Origin: Sinorhizobium sp. 6-70
GTDB taxonomy: Bacteria; Pseudomonadota; Alphaproteobacteria; Rhizobiales; Rhizobiaceae
Reading direction: 5' to 3'
DNA: 64,000 bases
Assembly: GCF_030124375.1 (NCBI RefSeq)
Contig: NZ_JASKLS010000006.1
Span: forward strand, 1-64,000
Numbering within the stretch: position 1 is the first letter of the stretch; every line of letters starts with the position of its first letter. A model generated the notes under the pieces. The model saw only the letters and a list, made by a program, of their open reading frames with translations, did not search any database and was not told the DNA's origin. Below are positions 8,903-17,970 of the stretch, one piece after another. The translations under genes were made by a program, and so were the position numbers.

Positions 8903-9004
8903 CATTTGGAATAACGCTTGCTGCTGTTTTCGGCTAAGATCGCTTGAAGACGGGCAGCCTGATCACGATATGCGCACCGGCATGGAGCAAAAGGCGAACT
9001 TGTG

Positions 9005-10495
9005 ATGACCGATCTCAGATCCAGTGAAATCCACGACGAACTCGATGGCGACACCCTGCACGAGGAATGCGGAGTCTTCGGCATTCTGGGACATCCGGAT
9101 GCAGCCACCCTGACGGCACTTGGATTGCACGCGCTCCAGCATCGCGGCCAGGAAGCGGCCGGTATCGTCACCTTCGACGGCAAGCAGTTCTATACCGAAA
9201 AGCGCATGGGTCTCGTCGGAGACCACTATACCGACCCCGCAACGCTGGCCAAGCTGCCGGGCTATATCTCGATCGGGCATACGCGCTACTCGACGACCGG
9301 CGAAGTAGCGCTGCGCAACGTCCAGCCACTCTTTGCCGAGCTCGAAGTCGGCGGCATCGCCATCGCCCATAACGGCAACTTCACCAACGGACTGACGCTG
9401 CGCCGCCAGTTGATTGCCGACGGCGCGATATGTCAGTCGACCTCAGACACCGAAGTCGTCCTTCATCTCATCGCCCGCTCCAAGCAGACCTCCTCCTCCG
9501 ACCGCTTCATCGACGCCATCCGCCAGATGGAAGGCGGCTATTCGATGCTGGCGATGACGCGCACCAAGCTGATTGCCGCACGCGACCCGATCGGTATCCG
9601 CCCCCTCGTCATGGGCGAGCTCGACGGCAAGCCGATCTTCTGCTCGGAAACCTGCGCGCTCGACATCATTGGCGCCAAGTACATCCGCGATGTCGAGAAC
9701 GGCGAAGTGGTCATTTGCGAAATCCAGCCCGACGGCTCGATCTCGATCGACGCGCGCAAGCCGGAAGCACCGCAGCCGGAACGGCTCTGCCTCTTCGAAT
9801 ATGTCTATTTCGCTCGCCCGGATTCGGTCGTCGGCGGTCGCAGCGTCTATGTGGCCCGCAAGAATATGGGCGTCAATCTAGCCAAGGAATCGCCCGTCGA
9901 GGCGGATGTGGTCGTTCCTGTCCCCGACGGCGGCACTCCGGCCGCGCTCGGCTATGCACAGCAGAGCGGCATTCCCTTCGAATACGGCATCATCCGCAAC
10001 CACTATGTCGGACGGACCTTCATCGAGCCGACGCAGCAGATCCGTGCGTTCGGCGTCAAGCTGAAGCATTCGGCCAACCGCGCGATGATCAAGGACAAGC
10101 GCGTGGTACTCGTCGACGATTCCATCGTTCGCGGGACGACGTCGGTCAAGATCGTGCAGATGATCCGCGATGCCGGTGCACGCGAAGTGCATATCCGCGT
10201 GGCAAGCCCGATGATCTTCCATCCGGACTTCTACGGGATCGATACGCCGGACCGCGACAAGCTGCTCGCCAACCAGCATCCAGATCTCGAGTCCATGTGC
10301 CGCTTCATCGGTGCCGACTCGCTCCAGTTCCTGTCGATCGACGGCCTCTACCAGGCTGTCGGGGGTACATCGCGCGACCCGCAAGCTCCGCAATTCACTG
10401 ATCACTATTTCACCGGTGACTACCCGACGCGCTTGCTCGACCAGGAAGGCGCAAGCAACGTCCGCAAACTCTCGGTTCTCGCCAGCAACGGATAA
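9005..10495 (+). CDS. purF: Amidophosphoribosyltransferase PurF
   Basis: This 496-residue enzyme makes 5-phosphoribosylamine from PRPP and glutamine, the first step of purine synthesis. The nucleophile of the class II glutaminase is the Cys in EECGVFGI (Cys22), preceded by a 21-residue propeptide that must be cleaved. Further motifs are LQHRGQEAAGI, HTRYSTTG, AHNGNFTN and the PRPP loop VVLVDDSIVRGTT. The ATG at 9005 is chosen over the adjacent GTG at 9002; AAAGGCG lies upstream. The SDR gene begins 11 bases after the stop. Confidence 0.97.
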   Translation: MTDLRSSEIHDELDGDTLHEECGVFGILGHPDAATLTALGLHALQHRGQEAAGIVTFDGKQFYTEKRMGLVGDHYTDPATLAKLPGYISIGHTRYSTTGEVALRNVQPLFAELEVGGIAIAHNGNFTNGLTLRRQLIADGAICQSTSDTEVVLHLIARSKQTSSSDRFIDAIRQMEGGYSMLAMTRTKLIAARDPIGIRPLVMGELDGKPIFCSETCALDIIGAKYIRDVENGEVVICEIQPDGSISIDARKPEAPQPERLCLFEYVYFARPDSVVGGRSVYVARKNMGVNLAKESPVEADVVVPVPDGGTPAALGYAQQSGIPFEYGIIRNHYVGRTFIEPTQQIRAFGVKLKHSANRAMIKDKRVVLVDDSIVRGTTSVKIVQMIRDAGAREVHIRVASPMIFHPDFYGIDTPDRDKLLANQHPDLESMCRFIGADSLQFLSIDGLYQAVGGTSRDPQAPQFTDHYFTGDYPTRLLDQEGASNVRKLSVLASNG

Positions 10496-10506
10496 AAGAC
10501 AATCAA

Positions 10507-11247
10507 ATGACGCCCAATCTGAAAGACCGGGTCGCCGTCGTCACCGGCGCATCGCGCGGTATCGGCTATTTCACTGCCCTCGAACTTGCCAAGGCTGGCG
10601 CGCATGTCATCGCCTGCGCGCGCACGGTCGGCGGTCTCGAAGAGCTGGACGATGCCATCAAGGCGGTCGGCGGATCCGCCACGCTCGTCCCCTTCGACCT
10701 CGCGGACATGGCTGCGATCGACAAGCTCGGAGGAGCAATCCACGAGCGTTGGGGCAAGCTCGATATTCTCGTTGCCAATGCCGGCGTGCTCGGCACGATT
10801 TCGCCGATCGGCCATGTCGAGGCGAAGGTTTTCGAGAAGGTGATGACCATCAACGTCACCGCGACCTGGCGGCTGATCCGATCCGTCGAGCCGCTGCTCG
10901 TCAAATCCGACGCGGGCCGCGCGCTTATCCTCTCATCGGGCGCTGCGCACAAGTGCAAACCCTTCTGGGGCCCCTACTCCGCGTCCAAGGCGGCTGTCGA
11001 GGCACTGGCACGCACCTGGGCGAACGAAACCCAGCGGCTGCCGCTCCGCATCCTCAGCGTCGATCCGGGGCCGACCCGCACAGCAATGCGGGCCCAGGCG
11101 ATGCCCGGCGAAGATCCGGCGACCGTGCCGCATCCATCCGTGGTCGCAGCGGCGCTGATGCCACTCCTCGGGTCTGAGCAGACCGAGACCGGCAAGCTGT
11201 TCGTTGTTCGCGAAAACAAGATCGTCGACTATCGGATGCCCGAATAA
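10507..11247 (+). CDS. SDR family NAD(P)-dependent oxidoreductase
   Basis: This 246-residue Rossmann-fold short-chain dehydrogenase has the cofactor loop TGASRGIG (13-20), the NAG motif (VANAGVLG), a catalytic serine in LILSSGAAHK and YSASK (Tyr-x3-Lys). The substrate cannot be deduced. It follows purF by 11 bases and probably shares its transcript, as in other rhizobia, though no purine role is known to me. A clear bidirectional terminator follows. Confidence 0.9.
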   Translation: MTPNLKDRVAVVTGASRGIGYFTALELAKAGAHVIACARTVGGLEELDDAIKAVGGSATLVPFDLADMAAIDKLGGAIHERWGKLDILVANAGVLGTISPIGHVEAKVFEKVMTINVTATWRLIRSVEPLLVKSDAGRALILSSGAAHKCKPFWGPYSASKAAVEALARTWANETQRLPLRILSVDPGPTRTAMRAQAMPGEDPATVPHPSVVAAALMPLLGSEQTETGKLFVVRENKIVDYRMPE

Positions 11248-11270
11248 TTCGGCAACCGAACTCAAAAAAG

Positions 11271-11305
11271 AAAGCCACCGCGGTTAACCCGTGGTGGCTT
11301 TTTTA
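11271..11305. terminator. Bidirectional rho-independent terminator
   Basis: AAAGCCACC-GCGG-TTAA-CCCGT-GGTGGCTTT forms a stem of about 12 bp with a T-run on the right and an A-run on the left (CAAAAAAG). It would serve the purF-SDR transcript on + and the psd-pssA transcript on minus, whose last stop is at 11327. Confidence 0.85.
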
Positions 11306-11326
11306 TTTCGTCACGAGACTTGCCCG

Positions 11327-12196
11327 TTAATCGTTGTCGCCGGGCAGCCCATCGCCTCCTTGCGCCGGGTGTGCCGGCCAGTCGCCATATTTGCGCTGCC
11401 AGGAACGGGCGCCGAACGGCAGGCTGATCAGATAGGCGAGCGCCGTCACCACCATCGTTTCCCATGTATAGGTCATCAACGTCGCGACATAGAAGACCAC
11501 GACGAGAATGGCCGGCAGAACGAGATCGCGACGCACGCGGTTCTCCGACTTGCCGGACCAGACCGGCAGGCGGCTGACCAGAAGGAAGGCAATCAGCACC
11601 GTATAAGCCGAAGCAATGAGCGCAAACCACCGCTCCGGTGCAAGGCCGAGCAGACCGAGATAGACCGGCAGCAGCACCAGCATGGCGCCGGCAGGTGCCG
11701 GAACGCCGACGAAATATTCCGACTGCCAGGATGCCTTGACCTGGCGCTCGGCCATGACGTTGAAACGCGCCAGCCGCAATCCGGTGGCAATCGCGTAGAT
11801 CAGTGCTGCGATCCAGCCGATCGACCGCGCCTGGTCAAGCACGAAAACATAAAGAACCAGTGCGGGAGCGACGCCGAAATTGATGATGTCAGCGAGTGAA
11901 TCCATCTGGCCGCCGAAGCTCGACGTCGCCTTGAGCAGGCGGGCGACCCGTCCGTCGATACCGTCGAGGAACGCCGCGAAAAGCACCATGGCGACGGCGA
12001 GCTCGACGCGGTTCTCGAAGGCGAGCCGGATGCCGGACAGGCCGGCGCAGATCGCCAGCACGGTGATCATGTTGGGGATCATCAAGCGCAGCGGAATTTC
12101 GCGCAGGCGAGGCCCCCTCGCCTTGTCGTTCGATCCGTCCACCGCCGCGGACGGTTGCACAGCTTCCGTCGGCTTTTCCTGTTGGGGCTCTTCCAT
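11327..12196 (-). CDS. pssA: CDP-diacylglycerol--serine O-phosphatidyltransferase
   Basis: This 289-residue membrane enzyme makes phosphatidylserine from CDP-diacylglycerol and serine. The CDP-alcohol phosphotransferase motif DG-x2-AR-x8-9-G-x3-D-x3-D is intact in DGRVARLL...GGQMDSLAD. About eight hydrophobic segments are present, so this is the integral type II enzyme. A 40-residue charged N-terminus precedes the first helix. The ATG at 12196 has AAGGAG upstream. It starts 9 bases after the psd stop, so psd-pssA form an operon making phosphatidylethanolamine. Confidence 0.96.
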   Translation of the reverse strand: MEEPQQEKPTEAVQPSAAVDGSNDKARGPRLREIPLRLMIPNMITVLAICAGLSGIRLAFENRVELAVAMVLFAAFLDGIDGRVARLLKATSSFGGQMDSLADIINFGVAPALVLYVFVLDQARSIGWIAALIYAIATGLRLARFNVMAERQVKASWQSEYFVGVPAPAGAMLVLLPVYLGLLGLAPERWFALIASAYTVLIAFLLVSRLPVWSGKSENRVRRDLVLPAILVVVFYVATLMTYTWETMVVTALAYLISLPFGARSWQRKYGDWPAHPAQGGDGLPGDND

Positions 12197-12205
12197 GACG
12201 GCTCC

Positions 12206-12904
12206 TTATGCGCGGCGGCTGATCACCGGCCCCTTCGCGGAGCCGAATTCAGCAAGCACCGTTTCGCCGGCGACGGCGGTCTGGCCGACGCTGACGCGCG
12301 GCTCGGCACCTTCCGGCAGAAACACATCAAGCCGGGAGCCGAACCGGATGAGGCCGAAGCGTTCGCCCGCTTCGAGCGACGCGTTTTGCGCGGTCCAGCA
12401 GAGGATACGCCGCGCGACCAGGCCGGCAATCTGGACCACGCCGATTTCGCCGTGCTTCGTCTCGATGACCAGGCCATTGCGTTCGTTCTCGTGGCTGGCC
12501 TTGTCGAGCTCGGCATTTACGAACCGACCGGCCCGATAGGCGATGCGGCGCACGGTCCCGCTCATCGGCGCGCGGTTCACATGGCAATTGAAGACATTCA
12601 TGAAAACCGAGATGCGCAGCATGGGCGTCGACCCCAGGCCCAATTCGTCCGGCGGGGTCACCACCGCAATCGAGGAGACGCGGCCGTCGGCCGGGCTGAT
12701 CACGAGGTCGTCGTCGATCGGCGTCATGCGCTCCGGGTCGCGGAAAAAGTAGGCGCACCAGGCGGTCAACAGGAAGCCGATCCACATCAGCGGTTCCCAC
12801 AGTAAGCCAAGCACCAGCGACACAACGAAGAAAATCGCGATGAATCGATAGCCTTCCTTGTGCACCGGAACGAGCGTGTTTCGCACCGTGTTAACCAAGC
12901 TCAT
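12206..12904 (-). CDS. psd: Phosphatidylserine decarboxylase proenzyme
   Basis: This 232-residue short-type (PSD-A) enzyme decarboxylates phosphatidylserine to phosphatidylethanolamine. The self-cleavage site is the Gly-Ser in RFGS, with Ser190 expected to become the pyruvoyl group of a 43-residue alpha chain. N-terminal hydrophobic segments ([33 protein letters not shown]) anchor it in the inner membrane. The reading frame stays open 66 codons further upstream through a repeat element, but the ATG at 12904 matches the family start ([18 protein letters not shown]). The repeat lies 33 bases upstream. Confidence 0.96.
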   Translation of the reverse strand: MSLVNTVRNTLVPVHKEGYRFIAIFFVVSLVLGLLWEPLMWIGFLLTAWCAYFFRDPERMTPIDDDLVISPADGRVSSIAVVTPPDELGLGSTPMLRISVFMNVFNCHVNRAPMSGTVRRIAYRAGRFVNAELDKASHENERNGLVIETKHGEIGVVQIAGLVARRILCWTAQNASLEAGERFGLIRFGSRLDVFLPEGAEPRVSVGQTAVAGETVLAEFGSAKGPVISRRA

Positions 12905-12936
12905 GAACTCTACTCCAGATTTGACGTGGAAGGTGA

Positions 12937-13042
12937 CTACAGCACCGCGCGTCTTTTCAGACGCGTAAAGGTCGCTGTAGCACTTTGAATTGCTGCACGT
13001 TTTATCCTTAAATCGGCCCCGGTTTAAGGAAACATGCAGTAG
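12937..13042 (+). repeat. Bimodular palindromic repeat, copy 2 (modules A+B)
   Basis: CTACAGCACCGCGCGTCTTT through CGCTGTAGCACTTTGAATTG is module A. TGCACGTTTTATCCTTAAAT plus its complement ending GGAAACATGCAGTAG is module B. It lies between the ABC exporter stop and the psd start and would be transcribed in the psd 5' leader. On the minus strand the reading frame is open through it into psd, which can mislead start calling. Confidence 0.85.
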
Positions 13043-13115
13043 CGCGAAATCCAGACTCCGGCAACGTCGAAGCGGCAACAATCGGTGCCAAGCGCCAAGC
13101 ATTCGCCGGTCATGG

Positions 13116-15008
13116 TCAGGCGGCTGGCTGGCCGCGGTCGACGATGCCCAGATCGTCGCTCTCGCGCACCCGCTTCAACTGCTCTTCCGCCTGTGTTGCC
13201 TCGCGCTGGCGGCTCCACATGGAAGCGTAAAGGCCATCGCGATCGATCAGTTCCCCGTGCGTACCGCGCTCGGCGATTACGCCGTCCTTGAGGACGATAA
13301 TCTCGTCCGCGTGGATGACCGTCGACAGGCGGTGGGCGATGACGAGCGTCGTGCGGTTGCGAGACACGACATCTAGTGCCGCCTGAATTTCCTGTTCCGT
13401 CCTGGTGTCGAGCGCGGATGTCGCCTCATCGAGGATCAGGATCGGTGGCGCCTTCAGGATCGTGCGCGCGATCGCCACACGCTGCTTCTCGCCTCCCGAA
13501 AGTTTCAGCCCGCGTTCGCCGACCATGGCCCGAAAACCTTCCGGAAGGCCGCGGATGAAACCGGCGATCTGTGCCGCCTCGGCAGCTGCCTCGACTTCGG
13601 AGTCGGATGCCTCGATACGACCGTAGCGGATGTTGTAGGCGATCGTATCATTGAAGAGCACCGTATCCTGCGGAACCATGCCGATGACCGCGCGGAGGCT
13701 TTTCTGCGTCACGTCGCGAACATCCTGTCCGTCGACAGTGATCGATCCTCCCTGGACATCGTAGAACCGGTAAAGCAGCCGCGACAATGTCGACTTGCCC
13801 GCTCCGGACGGTCCCACCACAGCCACCGTCTTGCCGGCGGGAACGTCAAAGGAAATCCCTTTGAGGATCGGGCGGGCGGCATCGTAGGCGAAATGCACGT
13901 CCCTGAAGGAGATCGCGCCCTTATCGATTACCAGCTCTCTCGCGTCGGACTGATCAACCACCTCCGCCTGAACATCGAGCAGATCGAACATGTGCTCGAT
14001 GTCGGTCAGGCCCTGGCGGATTTCGCGGTAGACAAAGCCGATGAAATTCAGCGGGATGGCAAGCTGGATCAGCATGGCGTTGACGAAGACGAAATCACCG
14101 ATCGTCTGGTCGCCGCGCTGCACGGCGAGCGCCGAGATCGTCATCATCACCGCGGTGCCCGCGCCGAAGATCAGCGCCTGGCCGAAGTTCAGCCAGCCGA
14201 GCGAGGTCCAGACTTGAGTCGCGGCGCGCTCATAGCGCTCCATCGACTTGTCGAAGCGCTTCGCCTCCATCTCTTCGTTGCCGAAATATTTGACCGTCTC
14301 GAAGTTAAGGAGCGAGTCGATCGCCTTGGTGTTCGCATCGGTGTCGCTGTCATTCATCGAGCGGCGGATGGCGATGCGCCAGTCGCTGGCGCGCACCGTG
14401 AACCAGATGTAAAGCCAAACCGTCACGGCGGTCACGAAGAGGTAGCTGAAGCCGTAGCCCCACCAGAAGATTACCGCCGTCAACAGAAACTCGATGAGCG
14501 TCGGCACACTGTTCAGGATGGTAAACCGGACGATGGTCTCGATGCCCTTGGTTCCGCGCTCGATAATGCGCGAGAGCCCGCCCGTGCGCCGCTCGAGATG
14601 AAAGCGGAGCGAAAGCTGATGCATGTGGACGAACGTCCTGTAGGCAAGCTGCCGAACGGCATGCTGGCCTACGCTCGCAAAGAGCGCGTCACGCAGCTGG
14701 TTCAGGCCCGCCTGCAGCAGACGTGCCAGGTTGTAAGCGAGCACCAGCATGACCGCGCCGGTCAGGAATTGCGGCAGCGAGGCCAGCGCGTCCGACCCGC
14801 TGTTGAGGGCGTCGGTGGCCCACTTGAAGAAATAGGGGACGAGAATAAGGACGACCTTCGCGACCACGAGGATCACCGTCGCCCAGACGACCCGCATTTT
14901 CAGATCCGCGCGATCTGCCGGCCACATATAGGGCCAGAGGTTTGCGATCGTCTCCAACGGATTGCTCGTGTTGGCGGAAACCGTCTTTTTCTGGTTTGGG
15001 GATGCCAC
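13116..15008 (-). CDS. ABC transporter of the Atm1/heavy-metal exporter type (fused permease and ATPase)
   Basis: This 630-residue half-transporter has a membrane domain in residues about 35-330 (six helices) followed by the ATPase. It contains [15 protein letters not shown] (about 233-246), a hallmark of mitochondrial Atm1 and bacterial relatives that export glutathione-linked sulfur or metal compounds. ATPase motifs are Walker [10 protein letters not shown] (399-407), signature LSGGEKQR and Walker [13 protein letters not shown]. It should homodimerise in the inner membrane. The start is a GTG at 15008 with GGA upstream. Repeat copy 3 lies 22 bases upstream of the start. Confidence 0.93.
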   Translation of the reverse strand: MASPNQKKTVSANTSNPLETIANLWPYMWPADRADLKMRVVWATVILVVAKVVLILVPYFFKWATDALNSGSDALASLPQFLTGAVMLVLAYNLARLLQAGLNQLRDALFASVGQHAVRQLAYRTFVHMHQLSLRFHLERRTGGLSRIIERGTKGIETIVRFTILNSVPTLIEFLLTAVIFWWGYGFSYLFVTAVTVWLYIWFTVRASDWRIAIRRSMNDSDTDANTKAIDSLLNFETVKYFGNEEMEAKRFDKSMERYERAATQVWTSLGWLNFGQALIFGAGTAVMMTISALAVQRGDQTIGDFVFVNAMLIQLAIPLNFIGFVYREIRQGLTDIEHMFDLLDVQAEVVDQSDARELVIDKGAISFRDVHFAYDAARPILKGISFDVPAGKTVAVVGPSGAGKSTLSRLLYRFYDVQGGSITVDGQDVRDVTQKSLRAVIGMVPQDTVLFNDTIAYNIRYGRIEASDSEVEAAAEAAQIAGFIRGLPEGFRAMVGERGLKLSGGEKQRVAIARTILKAPPILILDEATSALDTRTEQEIQAALDVVSRNRTTLVIAHRLSTVIHADEIIVLKDGVIAERGTHGELIDRDGLYASMWSRQREATQAEEQLKRVRESDDLGIVDRGQPAA

Positions 15009-15030
15009 GTCTCAGTCCGCTTCCAGTTCT

Positions 15031-15133
15031 GCTGCATTTATCCTTAAATCGGACCCGATTTAAGGATAAAACGTGCAGCAATCCAAAGTGCTACAGCGTC
15101 CTTTGTGCGTCGGATAAGACGCAGGGAGCTGTG
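15031..15133 (-). repeat. Bimodular palindromic repeat, copy 3 (modules B+A, inverted)
   Basis: Module B reads GCTGCATTTATCCTTAAATC, a short loop, then GATTTAAGGATAAAACGTGC, giving a long near-perfect stem. Module A follows as CAAAGTGCTACAGCGTCC to GGGAGCTGTGG and is more degraded than in other copies. It occupies the leader of the ABC exporter gene, with module B nearest the ribosome-binding site. Confidence 0.82.
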
Positions 15134-15232
15134 GATCGTCAATGAAAAGCGGCGCCCTTTGGAGACGCCGCGTTTTCTGACAGATAGGTCCGCATGCTTC
15201 CTGCCGCAATGGAATTGCCGGCAAAAGGCGGA

Positions 15233-16966
15233 CTATTCTTCGTGCTTCACGTGCTTGCGATGCATTTCCCGTGATTCGTCGTCGGACATCGCCTCGTCCG
15301 GCACTCCGAAAACCTGGCCCGGACGGATCAGGTCGGGATTTTCGATCTGCTGCCGGTTGGCAAGGTAAATCGTCGTGTAGCGAACCCCTGCCCCGTAGAC
15401 CCGACGCGAAATCTGCCAGAGCGTGTCGCCGCGGCGGATGATGACCGAAGTCTTGCTCTGCTTGAGCGGAGCCTGCTCGATCGTCGCGGGCTGCCCGGGT
15501 GTCCCGACCGGTGCCGCTGCCGCTGCCTGCTCGGAAGCGGGCGCTGCGGCAGCGCTGCCAGTGCCTTCGACCACCGGCGCCGCCTTAGGGGCGTCCACGG
15601 CCGTCGCGGATCCAGGCTCAACAACAGCCTCGGCGACAGCACTCGGTCTTGTCAGCGCAGAGCCGACCGTTGCCTCGACCTTTGCGAGCGCTGCGGCGAC
15701 GCTTGCCGAGTCCTGCTGTGACGATTTGAGCACCGCCAGAGCATCGGCCGCGGCTCTTGATGCTGCGGCCGCGGCGGTCGCCAGCGCCTGGTCTGCATTG
15801 TCCGCCGGCTTGAAGTCGGCGAGCGACTGCAGCGCGATTTCCGTAGCCGAACGGGCTGCAGCAAGCTGTTCGGCGGAGGGCCGCTTGCCATCGGTGAAAA
15901 GTCCCTTCAGCAAGGCGATTGCCTTGCTCGCCTCGCCCCGCAAGCGGTCAAGCCCGTTGCTCGCCGCCTCCGACTGCGAGCCAGCGACGGCTGCCACCTG
16001 ATTGCCTGCCGGTCGGTCGAAGGGCACCGATGCGCGCATCGCCACCTTGCCGCCGTCCCCGTTCAGCATGTCGGCCCGGATGATGTGGCTGCCGACCGCC
16101 AGATCGATCGAGCCGTCAACGACGAATTTGCCCTTGTCGTCGGCCTTCATCTCGCCGACGAACTTATCGTCGGCATAGATACGTACCAACGCGCCGGGCT
16201 TGGCGTTACCGGCAACGTACATCGTCCCGCCCTCGATCTCGACGGCGGTAACCTGAAGGCCCGGAACGCCAGCGGGTTTGGCCGGCGTATCGAGCGGGCC
16301 CGCGGGCTCACCGCCTTGCGGATCTGGCTGAACAGCAACGTCCGCCGGCTTTGCATCGACCTGAGGCGTGGTGATCAGGCGGCTCGCTTCGCCGGGCTTG
16401 GACACCATCGCCAGCAACTGCCCCGTCGAGTCCTGCGGCACGGAGATTGTCGCCACTTCTTCGGAAGTTTTCGTTGCGCCGCCTGCACCGACACTGCGCA
16501 GGGTCAGCTGGTGGTCCCCGGCGACAAGCGGCTTGTCAAAGACGGCGGCGAAATCGCCGGCTGCGCCGACGTCAGCGGTGCCGATAACGGTATTGCCACT
16601 AAGGATTTCGAGTTTGGTACCGGGCTGGGCACGTCCCGCAACGACGGTCGATCCATCGGGCTCGACGCGAAGGATGTCGAAGCCCGGAACCGTCCAGGTC
16701 GCAGGATCGGACGCGTTGGGGGCGGCCTTGCTCGCGGCATCTGTCGCCGGCGCCTGATCCGGTTTGGCCGCCTGTTCCGGCGAGGCGGGGGCGGTTTCGA
16801 CCTTGGCTGCCGACTTCGTCTCGGCCGGCTGGCCGCCACTCGCGGTCGTCTGTGCGGCCTGTTCCTTTTCGTCGTCACGCAGATTTGGCTGGACCACGAA
16901 AATCATCAAGGCGGTCGCGGCTGCCAAGACGCTCAGCGCCACCCAACCGGCTTTGTTTTTCATCAT
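15233..16966 (-). CDS. Envelope protein with two Ig-like repeats and a C-terminal LysM domain
   Basis: The protein has about 577 residues. One N-terminal membrane helix (WVALSVLAAATALMIFVV) is followed by a low-complexity Ala/Pro/Glu stretch. Two similar beta-rich repeats follow, each with VAGxAxPGxxxxI...G...AD..G.F...L..G.H (about 105-165 and 255-310), resembling bacterial Ig-like domains. Then comes a long Ala-rich, probably helical region and a LysM module near the C-terminus (SVIIRRGDTLWQISRRVYG...NPDLIRPGQVF). LysM binds peptidoglycan, so the protein probably spans inner membrane to wall. GGAGAG precedes the paired ATGs at 16966/16963. A 7-bp hairpin (16984-17005) lies in the leader and a TATAAT is at 17050-17055. 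Confidence 0.85.
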   Translation of the reverse strand: MMKNKAGWVALSVLAAATALMIFVVQPNLRDDEKEQAAQTTASGGQPAETKSAAKVETAPASPEQAAKPDQAPATDAASKAAPNASDPATWTVPGFDILRVEPDGSTVVAGRAQPGTKLEILSGNTVIGTADVGAAGDFAAVFDKPLVAGDHQLTLRSVGAGGATKTSEEVATISVPQDSTGQLLAMVSKPGEASRLITTPQVDAKPADVAVQPDPQGGEPAGPLDTPAKPAGVPGLQVTAVEIEGGTMYVAGNAKPGALVRIYADDKFVGEMKADDKGKFVVDGSIDLAVGSHIIRADMLNGDGGKVAMRASVPFDRPAGNQVAAVAGSQSEAASNGLDRLRGEASKAIALLKGLFTDGKRPSAEQLAAARSATEIALQSLADFKPADNADQALATAAAAASRAAADALAVLKSSQQDSASVAAALAKVEATVGSALTRPSAVAEAVVEPGSATAVDAPKAAPVVEGTGSAAAAPASEQAAAAAPVGTPGQPATIEQAPLKQSKTSVIIRRGDTLWQISRRVYGAGVRYTTIYLANRQQIENPDLIRPGQVFGVPDEAMSDDESREMHRKHVKHEE

Positions 16967-17203
16967 GCTACTCTCCACACGGGGCGGAGCAATACAACGC
17001 TCCGCGCATGTCCCCTTTTTTCGGCCCCGCGGCGCCGACCTTTTTTGCCATTATAGCGCAATAGCGGCCGACCCGTCCGAATTCTTCAACGTATTACTAA
17101 AATTGCTAACGTTTCCTATAGTTTCATACAAGCTCCCACGCGTCATACGGGGCTCATTACCGCTGCTTTTTCCCTCATTTTTCTTGACCGATGCTGCGCT
17201 GCA

Positions 17204-17836
17204 ATGTCTTTTGACCCCATGACCAAGCAAAACACCCCGATTCGATCGATCTGCGTCTATTGCGGCTCTCAGCCCGGACGAGATGCGGCCCACATACAGG
17301 CAGGTCGCACGCTGGGAAAATCTATCGCCGATCATGGCCTGCGCCTCGTCTATGGCGGCGGCACGCGCGGCATCATGGGTGCGGTGGCAAGCGGCGTGCT
17401 TTCGGCGGGCGGCGAGGTTACCGGCATCATTCCGGAATTCCTCATGGATAAGGAAGCAACCCGCCACTCACTGGGACAGCTCAACGAACTCGTTGTCACC
17501 GCCGACATGCATGAGCGCAAGCACAAGATGTTCGAGCGTAGCGATGCATTCGTGGCGCTCCCGGGCGGCATCGGCACGCTTGAGGAAATCGTGGAAATCA
17601 TGACCTGGGCACAGCTCGGTCGCCACCGGAAGCCGATGGTCTTCGGCAACATCAACGGCTTCTGGAACCCGATGCTGGAATTGTTGGAGCATATGCGCGA
17701 TCAGGGATTCGTGCACACGGCCCATCTCGTGCAGCCATTGGTGATCGACAGGGCAGAGGACATCGTCCCTCAAATTCTCGCCTCGGCAGCCGCCAAGGGC
17801 CGCGAGGGCGAGACAGAGATCATTTCCAAGCTCTAA
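17204..17836 (+). CDS. LOG family protein (TIGR00730; nucleoside 5'-monophosphate phosphoribohydrolase type)
   Basis: This 210-residue Rossmann-like enzyme carries the LOG signature PGGIGTLEE plus GGGTRGIMG near the N-terminus. Family members release a base from a nucleoside 5'-monophosphate, activating cytokinin nucleotides in plants; many bacterial members were misnamed lysine decarboxylases. The natural substrate here is unknown. A second Met at 17219 could be the true start, and neither has a strong ribosome-binding site. It is divergent from the LysM gene and converges with rarD across a palindromic element. Confidence 0.9.
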   Translation: MSFDPMTKQNTPIRSICVYCGSQPGRDAAHIQAGRTLGKSIADHGLRLVYGGGTRGIMGAVASGVLSAGGEVTGIIPEFLMDKEATRHSLGQLNELVVTADMHERKHKMFERSDAFVALPGGIGTLEEIVEIMTWAQLGRHRKPMVFGNINGFWNPMLELLEHMRDQGFVHTAHLVQPLVIDRAEDIVPQILASAAAKGREGETEIISKL

Positions 17837-17935
17837 GCGCGTCGCGTTTAAACAGCCTCATGCGACGCGCCTGAGGCCTTTGCTTCATGCACGTCGCTGT
17901 CCCAAAACCGCTGCATACCTTTGGGCGACATGTAT
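17837..17935. repeat. Second class of palindromic intergenic element, doubling as a terminator
   Basis: Two stems follow the LOG stop directly. The first is GCGCGTCGC (17837-17845) with GCGACGCGC (17862-17870). The second is TGTCCCAAA (17898-17906) with TTTGGG-CGACA (17920-17930). The sequence is unrelated to the bimodular repeat elsewhere in the window. I recall similar CCCAAA/TTTGGGCGACATG elements in many rhizobial intergenic regions, but only one copy is here. Confidence 0.6.
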
Positions 17936-17970
17936 CGTCGCGGGTAGCGCGTTTGACGCGCGGCGCTCTT

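Noticed and set aside
12905..13102. N-terminal extension of Psd
   Set aside because: The extra codons are translated repeat copy 2; the family N-terminus begins at 12904.
14942..15145. Small frame reading through repeat copy 3
   Set aside because: The predicted peptide is the same repeat-derived SLNR-RFK sequence seen at other copies; no ribosome-binding site.
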